A DNA stretch of 64,000 nt, taken from assembly GCA_902777385.1 (NCBI GenBank), contig CACYTP010000001.1, positions 186,001 to 250,000 of the forward strand, in the 5' to 3' direction. The stretch comes from an uncultured bacterium (lineage in GTDB: Bacteria; Cyanobacteriota; Vampirovibrionia; Gastranaerophilales; Gastranaerophilaceae). The notes beneath the pieces were generated by a model, which saw only the letters and a list, made by a program, of their open reading frames with translations, had not been told where the DNA came from and did not search any database. Positions 38,858 to 47,735 of the stretch are shown piece by piece (position 1 is the stretch's first letter; each line of letters begins with the position of its first letter). The position numbers were made by a program, and so were the translations under genes.

Positions 38858-41356
38858 TCAGAATTTTTTTAGTCTTGCATAAGAAGCGTCCATTGCTTTC
38901 TTACCTTGTTTACCAAAGTCAATAGTGTACATTGTACTTTCACCGACAGGTATAACCTCTAAGATATGCCCTATGCCTAGTTTATCGTGGAAAACCCTGT
39001 CACCTGCTTTAAATACATCTGTCACGATATCCGAACCCTCAATTTTACGTTCTCTTTCTTCTGCTTCCTGTGCTTTTTGGAAATCGTTTTTACGCTTTTC
39101 TTCAAGCATTCTTTTAATAGCATTATCCTTGAAAAATTCTTTTACTTTTTCTTCATCTTTTTGCTTATTTTCTTTTGATTTAACAAGAATAGTACGGGCA
39201 GGAGTGCGTCTTACGACAGATGTTGTTGTATTTTTTTTCTGCGGTGCGATAAATCCTTTTCCGAAACCTGTTGAAGGTTTTACATATCCAAAGCTGTCAG
39301 ACTGGGTAGAAATTGGTGAAGAATAAGAGTAATCTCGTTCTGATTTTGCCCTTGATACTGCATCTCTGAATGTTGAAGAACTGCCTGTACTGTTTTCAGA
39401 ACCAAGTCTGTTTAAAAGTTTCGGTGGTATTTCTTCAATAAAACGTGACGGGTTGTAGTATTTATATTCACCCCACATTTGACGGCGTTTTGCAGAGGTA
39501 AGGAACAATTTTTCTTCTGCACGGGTTACGCCTACATACATTAATCTGCGTTCTTCTTCAAGTTCTGACGGTATGTTGAATGTTCTCTGATGCGGAAAAA
39601 CTCCTTCATCCATACCTGCCAGAAATACTGTCGGAAATTCAAGACCTTTTGCGGCGTGTAAAGTCATAAGTGTAACATTATTTGCTATTGTATCCATATT
39701 ATCAATATCTGAGATTAATGATATTTGTGTTAAGAAATCTCCCAGAACATTATCATCATTTTCAGGTACAAATTCCTCTGCTACGTTTACAAATTCCTGC
39801 AAGTTTTCAATATCAGCTTCACTTTCAGGTGTATTTTGAAGCTGTAATTCATTCAGATAACCGCTTTTTTCAATAACAAGAGTTACGAATTCTCTCAAAT
39901 TGTACGAATTAATTGCATCACGGAATTTTTCTATTAAAGAAACAAAATCTTTTAGTTTGGTTTTTGTTTTTGCAGGAATTTCGTCATCTTCATCTACTCG
40001 TTGTGCGGCTTCAAACAGGCTTATATCATTCATATCGGCAAATAACTGTAGTCTTTTAACCGTAGTTTCACCTATTGCACGTTTCGGAACATTCACAATA
40101 CGTCTGAAGCTTTGCGAATCGTCAGGATTATATATTAATTTCAAATAGGCAATAATATCTTTTATTTCTTTACGGTCATAGAATTTCAGTCCCCCGTATA
40201 TTCTGTATGGAATACCGGAAGCCATACAAGCTTCTTCTATTGCACGGGATTGTGAATTTGTACGATAAAGAATTGCGTATTGATTGTAATTACCACCGCT
40301 CTCTTTTTTTATTGTACTTACAATGAAATTGGCTTCATCAGATTCATCCTGAGCTTCAAAATAATCAATAAGCTCCCCTTCGCCTTTGTTTGAATAGAGT
40401 ACCTTATCAACACGTTCTGTATTATTTTCGATAATTGCATTTGCAACATCAAGAATATTTGATGTGGAACGATAATTTTGTTCAAGCTTAATTAATTTTG
40501 TGTTTTTAAAATCTCTTTGGAAATTCATAATAATTGTATAATCTGCACCACGCCAACTGTATATAGATTGGTCAACATCACCTACGACACAGAGTGAACG
40601 TTTAGGCGGAATATCTTTTTGCAGATTTGTGTAGAGCATATTAACCAATTTGTATTGAGCAAGGTTTGTATCCTGATACTCATCAACAAGTATATGTTCA
40701 AATCTTTCATAGTAATATTCTCTCACATCAGGATTTTGCTCTAACAGTTTTACGGTCAGCATTAGCATATCGTCAAAATCTATTGCGTTGTTGTTATTGA
40801 GTGTATTTTCGTATTCTTCAAAAATCTGTGCAATTTTCTGTGATTTAAAATCTCTTGCAAAAGTTGCATAAGTATATGCGTCCTGCATTTTATTTTTAGC
40901 ATTGGAAATTACGGCTTTTACAAGTTTTGGTTGATAAATCTTGTCATCAACATTTAATTTTTTAATCGCTTGCTTTATAACTGCAGTTGTGTCATTGTCA
41001 TCATATATTGTGAAATTCTTATCCAGTTTTTTGCCGGATTGGAAGGTATATTTATCGACATTCTCTCTCAAAATTCTTCCGCAAATACTGTGGAAGGTTC
41101 CTATCCACATGTATTTGATAATATTCTCACCGACAATATTTCCGATACGAATTTTCATTTCTTTTGCCGCTTTGTTGGTAAACGTCACGGCTAGAATGCT
41201 TTTTGGCTTTATGCCATTTTGTATTAAGTATGCTATTCTTGAAGTTAAAACTTTAGTTTTTCCGCTGCCCGCACCTGCCAGTATAAGCAGAGGTCCTTTA
41301 GTTGTCTGAACAGCCTCTTTCTGTTCATTATTAAGATTTTCCAGTAGATTTTCCAT
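38858..41356 (-). CDS. pcrA: UvrD/PcrA-type ATP-dependent DNA helicase
   Basis: 832 residues. Superfamily 1A motifs run in order: LNNEQKEAV (Q motif), GAGSGKTKVL (Walker A), FTNKAAKEMK, DEYQDTN (Walker B), GDVDQSIYSWRGAD, LEQNYRST, TLHAAKGLEFP and YVGVTRAEEKLFLT. The C-terminal FKAGDRVFHDKLGIGHILEV is the PcrA-type RNA polymerase-contacting tail. It unwinds DNA 3' to 5' in repair and replication. The ATG at 41356 begins MENLLENLN, as in relatives; a TTG at 41371 would add five residues. Confidence 0.95.
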   Translation of the reverse strand: MENLLENLNNEQKEAVQTTKGPLLILAGAGSGKTKVLTSRIAYLIQNGIKPKSILAVTFTNKAAKEMKIRIGNIVGENIIKYMWIGTFHSICGRILRENVDKYTFQSGKKLDKNFTIYDDNDTTAVIKQAIKKLNVDDKIYQPKLVKAVISNAKNKMQDAYTYATFARDFKSQKIAQIFEEYENTLNNNNAIDFDDMLMLTVKLLEQNPDVREYYYERFEHILVDEYQDTNLAQYKLVNMLYTNLQKDIPPKRSLCVVGDVDQSIYSWRGADYTIIMNFQRDFKNTKLIKLEQNYRSTSNILDVANAIIENNTERVDKVLYSNKGEGELIDYFEAQDESDEANFIVSTIKKESGGNYNQYAILYRTNSQSRAIEEACMASGIPYRIYGGLKFYDRKEIKDIIAYLKLIYNPDDSQSFRRIVNVPKRAIGETTVKRLQLFADMNDISLFEAAQRVDEDDEIPAKTKTKLKDFVSLIEKFRDAINSYNLREFVTLVIEKSGYLNELQLQNTPESEADIENLQEFVNVAEEFVPENDDNVLGDFLTQISLISDIDNMDTIANNVTLMTLHAAKGLEFPTVFLAGMDEGVFPHQRTFNIPSELEEERRLMYVGVTRAEEKLFLTSAKRRQMWGEYKYYNPSRFIEEIPPKLLNRLGSENSTGSSSTFRDAVSRAKSERDYSYSSPISTQSDSFGYVKPSTGFGKGFIAPQKKNTTTSVVRRTPARTILVKSKENKQKDEEKVKEFFKDNAIKRMLEEKRKNDFQKAQEAEERERKIEGSDIVTDVFKAGDRVFHDKLGIGHILEVIPVGESTMYTIDFGKQGKKAMDASYARLKKF

Positions 41357-41439
41357 ATACCCTATTCCCAAAATTGAAATTTTATGTTATAATCAGCATA
41401 ATTAAAAAATACAATTATTGCAATGAGAAAGTAGGAAAA

Positions 41440-42036
41440 ATGGTAGAAGAAAAAATTAACATCACATTAAACAGTGATGGAAACGGACAAGAAGAACAAC
41501 CGTCAATTATGGTTCCTATCGATGATATGGATGTTGTCAAAGATAATTCTCCACATACGGTTGATGAATTAGCACAGGAATTGGCTACAATAAGACAGTC
41601 CGCAAAGAAAATTGCAATAATTGGCAGTCGTAATTTGCCGATTACACATCAGCAAATGATAGAAACTCTTGCTACGGCACTTGTCATGCAAGGTAATACT
41701 ATTATTACATCAGGAGGTTCTTCAGGTACAAATGCTGCGGCTATTCGTGGTGCGATGAAGGCTAACCCTGAAAAATTAAGAGTTATTTTACCTCAGACAA
41801 TCGGACAACAGCCAAGTGATGTTCAGGATCAGCTTATTGGGGTGCCCAATATTGTCGAACATTCCGACAGAGCTATGATGACTTTGGCTGATGCTTCCAG
41901 AGTTTGTAACAGAGAAATTATTGACGAATGTAATCAATTGATTTGTTTCTTATCTCATACGAGTAAAACTCTTCATAAGGCTGTTCAATATGCCGAAGAA
42001 GGTCATAAAGTTATTACAGTATTCTATTTAGATTGA
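41440..42036 (+). CDS. DprA/SMF-like Rossmann protein
   Basis: 198 residues from the ATG at 41440, which follows GTAGGAAAA. After a polar N-terminus (about 1-45), KIAIIGSRNLPITHQQMIE and TIITSGGSSGTNAAAIRGAM match the nucleotide/ssDNA-binding fold of DprA. The later HSDRAMMTLADASRVCNREI matches the conserved N-R-I region. It is shorter than full DprA and lacks SAM and winged-helix domains. Cyanobacterial relatives are commonly annotated DNA recombination-mediator protein A. The exact function is unproven. Confidence 0.8.
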   Translation: MVEEKINITLNSDGNGQEEQPSIMVPIDDMDVVKDNSPHTVDELAQELATIRQSAKKIAIIGSRNLPITHQQMIETLATALVMQGNTIITSGGSSGTNAAAIRGAMKANPEKLRVILPQTIGQQPSDVQDQLIGVPNIVEHSDRAMMTLADASRVCNREIIDECNQLICFLSHTSKTLHKAVQYAEEGHKVITVFYLD

Positions 42037-42239
42037 TGAATTTTATGAAGAAACGAATAATTAAAACAATACTTTATAGTATAGTCGGTGTTATTGCGGG
42101 TGTAATAGGGCTTTCCCTGTCAGATGCTTATACAGCTTATCTTCCGGTTAGTATTGCTTCAAGAATTGAGGTATTGCCATTTATAGGCTTTTTAGCAGGT
42201 CCTGTATATTATGTATTTGCAGGCAAACTGGATGAATAA
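42036..42239 (+). CDS. Small two-helix membrane protein
   Basis: 67 residues with two hydrophobic helices (about 8-27 and 42-62) and a basic N-terminus. The ATG shares its A with the TGA stop of the preceding gene, a translational-coupling arrangement; another ATG lies three codons in. No family recognised. Confidence 0.65.
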   Translation: MNFMKKRIIKTILYSIVGVIAGVIGLSLSDAYTAYLPVSIASRIEVLPFIGFLAGPVYYVFAGKLDE

Positions 42240-42318
42240 TTCATACTCTGTATTTAATTCTTTAAATTGCAGATTATAGTTGTTTATTGTAATATTAGGC
42301 TTACATAAGGAAAATATT

Positions 42319-43488
42319 ATGAGTGATGATTTAAAAAAACTTACCGGTAAAAATAAAAATGACTATGAACAGGTCGCAAAATCTCTTGTAGATAATTGTG
42401 ATGTGGAATTATTCAAAGAACTTGTTGAACAAGACGGATTTTTGTTTGATTTTATTAAACAAAATGTTGCACAGAGAATTTTTGATGCCTGTAATGAAAA
42501 TAATTACCGTAATTTATTATCATTCCTTAAATATTATTCACCGTCCTATGATGAGGCAATTGTTTCTGTGCTTGCAAAATATGCCGATGAAGATTTAACG
42601 GATGAGATGCTTGAATTGTTTGAGAACGGTAGTGAAGATGAAAAATGCTATTGTGCAAAATTTTTCTCATACATTCAGGATTCTCTGGCATTAGATTTAT
42701 TGAGAGAAAACTCATATACTGAAAATGAAAGCTTAAACGCTAATTGTGCTGCTACTTTAGGGATATTGAATGATAAACAGTCTTATGATGAGGCAATTAA
42801 AAAATTGAGCAGTGTTGATGAATTTGAGAAACTCAATGCGGTAAAGTTTCTTGTAATGTATGGTAATCCTGAAGCTTTGCAGAATATTATAGATAGTATG
42901 AAAAATTCTACTATGGCTGAAAATATAGCAGGATATATTCCTTATCTTATCAGTTTGCAGGATTTGCTGCAAAAAGATTATTCAAATGCCTTGCTTGTTA
43001 TAAACAATATTATAAACGGTCTTGGCGAAATATTGGGACTTTATGAGGTTATAAACTTTGAATTATATAATATTTTTGAATCACTTATTTCAAACCCGAT
43101 AAATAGTCAATCTGCCGTGGTACTCCTTAATGCGGAAGAAAAATTTAATATATTGACTGAAAATGATGAATATATGTTTGATGAGGACAAAAATACTCAG
43201 GCAGAAGTTAAAGATATAAAAAAGCTTTTAGGAAAAATTGATAAAAAACAATTAAAAAATATGATTACAAAAGAGTTAAATGAAAATAGTCCTTTTGTAT
43301 ATACGGCTTTGGATTATTCGGAAAATACAGAAGCTATAAAAGAATTGTTGCGTTGTGATAATCAAACAGTCATTCTTAAAACTGCAGAAGTGTTAAAAAA
43401 ACAGGGTGCTTTGAATGATACAGAAAGAACCGTTGCTTTGCTAAAAATTACGGATGAAAATATTAAATCTGTTCTGAGAGCTTTGTAG
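42319..43488 (+). CDS. HEAT-repeat-like protein, unknown function
   Basis: 389 residues, entirely helical and acidic, with regularly spaced helix pairs such as NCAATLGILNDKQSYDEAIKKL and KFLVMYGNPEALQNIIDSM, cited as core segments of HEAT-like repeats. No membrane or catalytic motif. The ATG at 42319 is preceded by AAGGAA; the longer frame from 42280 lacks a ribosome site. It sits just upstream of the flagellar operon and could act as a scaffold, but a terminator-like hairpin separates them. Confidence 0.72.
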   Translation: MSDDLKKLTGKNKNDYEQVAKSLVDNCDVELFKELVEQDGFLFDFIKQNVAQRIFDACNENNYRNLLSFLKYYSPSYDEAIVSVLAKYADEDLTDEMLELFENGSEDEKCYCAKFFSYIQDSLALDLLRENSYTENESLNANCAATLGILNDKQSYDEAIKKLSSVDEFEKLNAVKFLVMYGNPEALQNIIDSMKNSTMAENIAGYIPYLISLQDLLQKDYSNALLVINNIINGLGEILGLYEVINFELYNIFESLISNPINSQSAVVLLNAEEKFNILTENDEYMFDEDKNTQAEVKDIKKLLGKIDKKQLKNMITKELNENSPFVYTALDYSENTEAIKELLRCDNQTVILKTAEVLKKQGALNDTERTVALLKITDENIKSVLRAL

Positions 43489-43580
43489 TCAGTGAATTTA
43501 TTTATGATTTTAATTTTTTAATATACTATTTGACTTAGTGAAATAAATCATTAATGATATGACAGGTAGTATTATAAATA

Positions 43581-43616
43581 AAATCATCCGGTTTGTGTAC
43601 AACAAATGTATGATTT
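43581..43616 (+). terminator. Terminator upstream of fliE
   Basis: AAATCAT (43581-43587) pairs with ATGATTT (43610-43616), with an inner stem near TTTGTGTACAACAAA and a T run. It isolates the flagellar operon from the HEAT-like gene. Confidence 0.65.
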
Positions 43617-43680
43617 TTTACAGTATTGCCGACAAAATTTTTAAAAAACAGTTAGAATAGAAAATAGAGGAGGTATAAAT

Positions 43681-44019
43681 ATGTCGGGATTTTATCCGAG
43701 TTACGATTTACCGGGAAGAATACAGCATACCAAACTTGTAAACGGATTTGGCGGCATACCTTCTGCAAGACTGGACAGTATTGATACCAAAAAAACTGCA
43801 GATTTTAAAACCGTATTTGCAGGAATGGTAGATAACTTAAATCAGGAGCTGAATGCACCTGATGAATTGTTAAAGGATGTTATGTCCGGAAACAAAAATA
43901 TTGATGTACACGATGTTATGATTGCAATGTCAAAATCCGAAATCAGTATAAACGTTGCAACAACTGCGGTAGGTAAAGTTATTCAGGCTTATGATAAAAT
44001 AATGCAAATTCAAGTATAA
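43681..44019 (+). CDS. fliE: Flagellar hook-basal body protein FliE
   Basis: 112 residues. The C-terminal two thirds match FliE: DFKTVFAGMVDNLNQ, then IDVHDVMIAMSKSEISINVA, cited by DVHDVMIAMSKSEIS, and a final helix AYDKIMQIQV. FliE connects the MS ring to the rod and is an early secretion substrate. It opens the operon with a strong GAGGAGG site. Confidence 0.93.
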   Translation: MSGFYPSYDLPGRIQHTKLVNGFGGIPSARLDSIDTKKTADFKTVFAGMVDNLNQELNAPDELLKDVMSGNKNIDVHDVMIAMSKSEISINVATTAVGKVIQAYDKIMQIQV

Positions 44020-44053
44020 AATGGAATTATTTAATTAAACAGACGGGGATAAG

Positions 44054-45724
44054 ATGGATTTTCAAAAAATATTAGAGAATAAACCTTTATTAATAGGATT
44101 GATTGCGGGTGCAGTCGTTTTGCTGTTACTTGTGATAGCTGTTCCGATAATGGTACACTCATCATCAAATCAAAAAGGAGGAGTAACCTTATCAGAGCAA
44201 AAACTTACTACCGATGTGGATTTACTCACAACGGACAATTTAGGTAAGGCTATTGAAATACAGGCATTACTTGCGAGATATGGTATCGCTGTTTCAAGAG
44301 CATTAGACGGTACGAAATCAAGATTATACCTGAAAGCAGGTGATTGTACTACGGGCATGAAGAAATGTACAACCGCTCAGCGTGATGAAGCTTTAATTCA
44401 GATTGTACAAAGCGGTTTGATGGATCAAAATGTCGGTTTGGAAATTTTTGATAAAGGTGATTTTACTTCAACTAAAGAAGATAAAAAAATTCGTCTTACT
44501 CGTGCTGTTAACGGCGAATTATCAAGATTGATAAGAAAAATAAAACCTATAGAAAATGCTTCGGTATTTATTTCAATACCTGAGCAGTCAATGTTTACTT
44601 CTCAGCAGAAACCAATAACAGCTACTGTTCAGATTGTAATTCCATCAGGCGAAAAACTGGAACCGTTGAAGGTAAAAGCAATTACAAATCTTTTGCTTGG
44701 CAGTGTTTCAGGTTTGACTGCGGAAAATATTTCTATAACGGATACTAACGGAAATGTTTATCACAGTATTATGAATGCTTCCGATGAAATGCTTGCAAAG
44801 ATTGAAGAAAATGACAAATATATGCAGCAAAAAGTTATGCAGCAGTTAGACAGACTTATCGGTAAAGGTAATTATGTAGTTACGGTAAGTACATTTCTGA
44901 GAGAAACTCCTGCTGAAAAATATAGTACAATGTACGATCCTGACAGCAAGACTTCTGTTAACGAACAATCCTTTACAGAAGGGTTGGGAGATCAAACTCA
45001 GGATACAAATTCCTCAAGTAACGCAGTAAGTGTATATCTTCCTAACGGTATAGCTAATAATGGCAGTAATTCAAGCCAGAACAGGAGTTATTCACGTTCT
45101 GCAACAGAAACCCAATATGGTGTCAGCAAAACTCAGTTAAATGAGTACCTGAAACCGGGTATGATTGAAGAAGTAACAGTTGCCGTTACATTAGAGCGTT
45201 CAGCTATTCCGCCGGATACAACATTGCAGGAACTGAAACAATTGGTTGCAAGTGCGGCAGGTCCAAAGGCTGAGCCGGAAAATGTTTCAATTGCATTTTC
45301 AGATTCAGTTGATCCGTATCTTGCTTCCGGAAAACAGGCAAATTTACCAAAACCTGATGAAAGCGGTAATCCTTGGTGGCTTGCTGTAGCGTTGAGTGCA
45401 ATCGGTTTGATACTTGTGTTTAGAGTTGTTTCAGGAAAAGTTCGTCAGTTGCAGGAAGAAAATGCTATTGAAGTTGAACGTTTGAGACAGAAAGAAGCTG
45501 AACAGGATAGAGAACTTAGTGATGTTAATATGCGTGCTGCACAGCTTGCAGACAGACAATCAGAATTGGCTCAGGGCTTGTTAGAACAACAACAGCGTGA
45601 ATATCTCGGAGAAAGAAGTGAAGCGGATGTTATTGCAGCTTTGAGTAAAGTATCGGCAGATTTGGCTCAGGCTGATGGCGAAATTGCAGGTGAAAAAATT
45701 AAGAGTTGGATTGAAAACAGTTAA
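44054..45724 (+). CDS. fliF: Flagellar MS-ring protein FliF
   Basis: 556 residues. Two membrane helices (about 13-32 and 445-462) enclose a large periplasmic domain, as in FliF. The SpoIIIAG/YscJ-like ring domains include LLARYGIAVSRAL, the ITRAVNGEL-like ARLTRAVNGELSRLI region, and VFISIPEQSMF. The C-terminal cytoplasmic tail ends AEKIKSWIEN, the FliG-binding segment position. It forms the membrane ring on which the export gate and rotor assemble. Confidence 0.93.
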   Translation: MDFQKILENKPLLIGLIAGAVVLLLLVIAVPIMVHSSSNQKGGVTLSEQKLTTDVDLLTTDNLGKAIEIQALLARYGIAVSRALDGTKSRLYLKAGDCTTGMKKCTTAQRDEALIQIVQSGLMDQNVGLEIFDKGDFTSTKEDKKIRLTRAVNGELSRLIRKIKPIENASVFISIPEQSMFTSQQKPITATVQIVIPSGEKLEPLKVKAITNLLLGSVSGLTAENISITDTNGNVYHSIMNASDEMLAKIEENDKYMQQKVMQQLDRLIGKGNYVVTVSTFLRETPAEKYSTMYDPDSKTSVNEQSFTEGLGDQTQDTNSSSNAVSVYLPNGIANNGSNSSQNRSYSRSATETQYGVSKTQLNEYLKPGMIEEVTVAVTLERSAIPPDTTLQELKQLVASAAGPKAEPENVSIAFSDSVDPYLASGKQANLPKPDESGNPWWLAVALSAIGLILVFRVVSGKVRQLQEENAIEVERLRQKEAEQDRELSDVNMRAAQLADRQSELAQGLLEQQQREYLGERSEADVIAALSKVSADLAQADGEIAGEKIKSWIENS

Positions 45725-45743
45725 CGTGTAAAAGGAAAAATAA

Positions 45744-46817
45744 ATGACTATAAAAGATTTTGACTATAAAGGTTTTGCGGAAAATTTGGCGTCACAGGCG
45801 GCAGAGCTTGTACCTGCCGAATTTAATGAAAATGACAAAAATTATGTAACTAATACACTGTTGAATTTTTCTATGCTTGCTGGTGAAGCTTTATATCAAG
45901 ATCAGAAAAATTTAGGTTTTACTGCCGATCAGGCATCAATGATTACCCAAATTATTGCGGAATGGGCATTCCACAAATCTGTTGATTTAATAAAATCAGG
46001 TATTCCACAGCAATTTTGGGATCCTATTATGCAAAAAATTGCATTTACAATTTTCGAAATTGCAAAACAAACTTTTAAGCAAGGATTGCCTCAAGATCAG
46101 ATATTGCAGCTTATCGAACACCATGTTAAAAAGACGTACTTAGACAGTATTGCGGAGTTAAAAGAGAAAGGTGCAATTGATGAGGGCTTGATGGAAAAAG
46201 CTGCTTCTCAATCAAATATAGATGCAGTTATGCAGCAAATGGAAAATTCAGGCGAAATTCAGGCAGAACAAATGCAGGCACAGGCACAGGCTGCTATGCA
46301 GCAGCAAAATCCAAACATGCAGGCTCCCGTACCCCAACAGAATGCCGCTCCTGTCCCTCAGCAAGAGCAGATTAATATTGTAAACAAAACAGGTATAAAA
46401 TATGAACCGCCAAAATTATTAAAGCTTGTTACAGTTGCCTTACTGCTAAAGCGTATTGAGGATGAAGATCAGGTTCAGGAAATTTTGGAATGTTTTGACC
46501 AAACCGATGCAGGTACTGTTATCAGATATATGTATGCGGATGATGTTGAAAGAGAAATTAATCCGAATGCTACAATGAAGCTTCTTGAAGAAATTGCTAA
46601 GGATTTACCGGAAGCAACAGAAGTTAACAAAAAGAAAGTTATAGAAACTATAAAAGAAGTTGTTACCACGGTCGGCAAGAATACGATGGAAAGAAAATTA
46701 CAGCTTGAAAGGCATAAAGTTCGTCAGTTTGTATTTAATGCCATTGAGGGTGAGTATTATAAGATGCCTCCAAAAATTGCTAACATTATTGCCCAATACC
46801 TCGAAAGTATTGTATAA
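45744..46817 (+). CDS. FliG-position flagellar protein, highly divergent
   Basis: 357 residues. It occupies the slot between fliF and fliH where fliG is expected. An N-terminal helical domain (1-150) is followed by a Gln/Met/Pro-rich linker (about 155-215) and a C-terminal helical domain (215-357), beginning PPKLLKLVTVALLLKRIED and containing EDQVQEILECFDQTDAG. I do not see the usual FliG EHPQ or M-F-x-F motifs. A rotor protein rewritten beyond easy recognition is plausible; a lineage-specific replacement is the alternative. Co-translation with fliF (19-base gap) supports a basal-body role. Confidence 0.65.
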   Translation: MTIKDFDYKGFAENLASQAAELVPAEFNENDKNYVTNTLLNFSMLAGEALYQDQKNLGFTADQASMITQIIAEWAFHKSVDLIKSGIPQQFWDPIMQKIAFTIFEIAKQTFKQGLPQDQILQLIEHHVKKTYLDSIAELKEKGAIDEGLMEKAASQSNIDAVMQQMENSGEIQAEQMQAQAQAAMQQQNPNMQAPVPQQNAAPVPQQEQINIVNKTGIKYEPPKLLKLVTVALLLKRIEDEDQVQEILECFDQTDAGTVIRYMYADDVEREINPNATMKLLEEIAKDLPEATEVNKKKVIETIKEVVTTVGKNTMERKLQLERHKVRQFVFNAIEGEYYKMPPKIANIIAQYLESIV

Positions 46818-46828
46818 TATAATCAGTT

Positions 46829-47734
46829 ATGATCATACGCAAGAAGAATTTTGATAATAAACTGTCGAAGGGTGAGCAGCTTAATATTCAGCAGGAGAAT
46901 ACTCAGCAATATGATACTGCATCGGATTATTCTGCGGAAAATTCGTATAATGCAGAGAATGGCAATTATTCTCAAGAAGATGATAACATGCAGTCCATTC
47001 AGGGACAGGAATATAGCGAAAATAATTATTCCACAAATGATGCCCCAGCTGACAGTCAACCTGTACAACAGGTGTCTGAGCAGCATGTTGTACAGCCTGC
47101 CGGAAATGTTACTGCTGTTTCTGATAATGAAATTAATCTTTTTGATTTAGATAACATTGATTTCAGTCAGCGGCAAGAACGACGCAGAGGTGACAGAAGA
47201 AGAGGTTTTCGCAGAGTTGATGACAGAAATCTTGTGTCCCGTGCAAGAGAAGAAGCTGATGCTATCAGAGAATCAGCTATGAAAGAGGGTTATCAGGCAG
47301 GGTTAGAGCAAGCTCAGGCTGATATTGACGAGTTCAAAAATTCTTTAGGACAATTTATGAACGCTAAACAAGAGGTTTTTGAGTATATTGCACCCGATAT
47401 TTTAGAAATAAGTGTTGATATTGCGAAAAAAATCATTAAAAAAGAAATAGAACAAGATCCGCAGGTGTTATTTAATACAATAGTCGATGTATTAAAAACC
47501 CTGTCCAAAGAGGAGACAAAAGTTACGTTGCGTGTTAACCCTGCTGAGGTTAACGAAACCAAACAGGCTGTTCCCGATATGTTAAACATGGCAGGTATTG
47601 ATACAAAGGTAGTTGTACTTGCCGATGAAAACGTAAGTCAGGGCGGATGTCAGGTTACAACAACAAACGGTATAGTGGATGCAACTATAGAAACTCGTAT
47701 TGAAGTAGTAAGTAAAGCATTGAGGGAATTATAA
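46829..47734 (+). CDS. fliH: Flagellar export regulator FliH
   Basis: 301 residues. The N-terminal 115 residues are Gln/Asn-rich and disordered. RAREEADAIRESAMKEGYQAG, cited by EADAIRESAMKEGY, is the FliH helical region with GxxxG-like spacing. The C-terminal domain includes ISVDIAKKIIKKEIEQDP, VTLRVNPAEV and GGCQVTTTNGIVDATIETRI, all typical of FliH/YscL. It normally controls the FliI ATPase, which is not encoded in this window. Confidence 0.9.
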   Translation: MIIRKKNFDNKLSKGEQLNIQQENTQQYDTASDYSAENSYNAENGNYSQEDDNMQSIQGQEYSENNYSTNDAPADSQPVQQVSEQHVVQPAGNVTAVSDNEINLFDLDNIDFSQRQERRRGDRRRGFRRVDDRNLVSRAREEADAIRESAMKEGYQAGLEQAQADIDEFKNSLGQFMNAKQEVFEYIAPDILEISVDIAKKIIKKEIEQDPQVLFNTIVDVLKTLSKEETKVTLRVNPAEVNETKQAVPDMLNMAGIDTKVVVLADENVSQGGCQVTTTNGIVDATIETRIEVVSKALREL

Positions 47735-47735
47735 A

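Noticed and set aside
43620-43660. GCCGACAA upstream of fliE as a sigma-28 -10 element
   Set aside because: No TAAA-type -35 lies about 15 bases upstream, and fliE is an early gene normally not under FliA.
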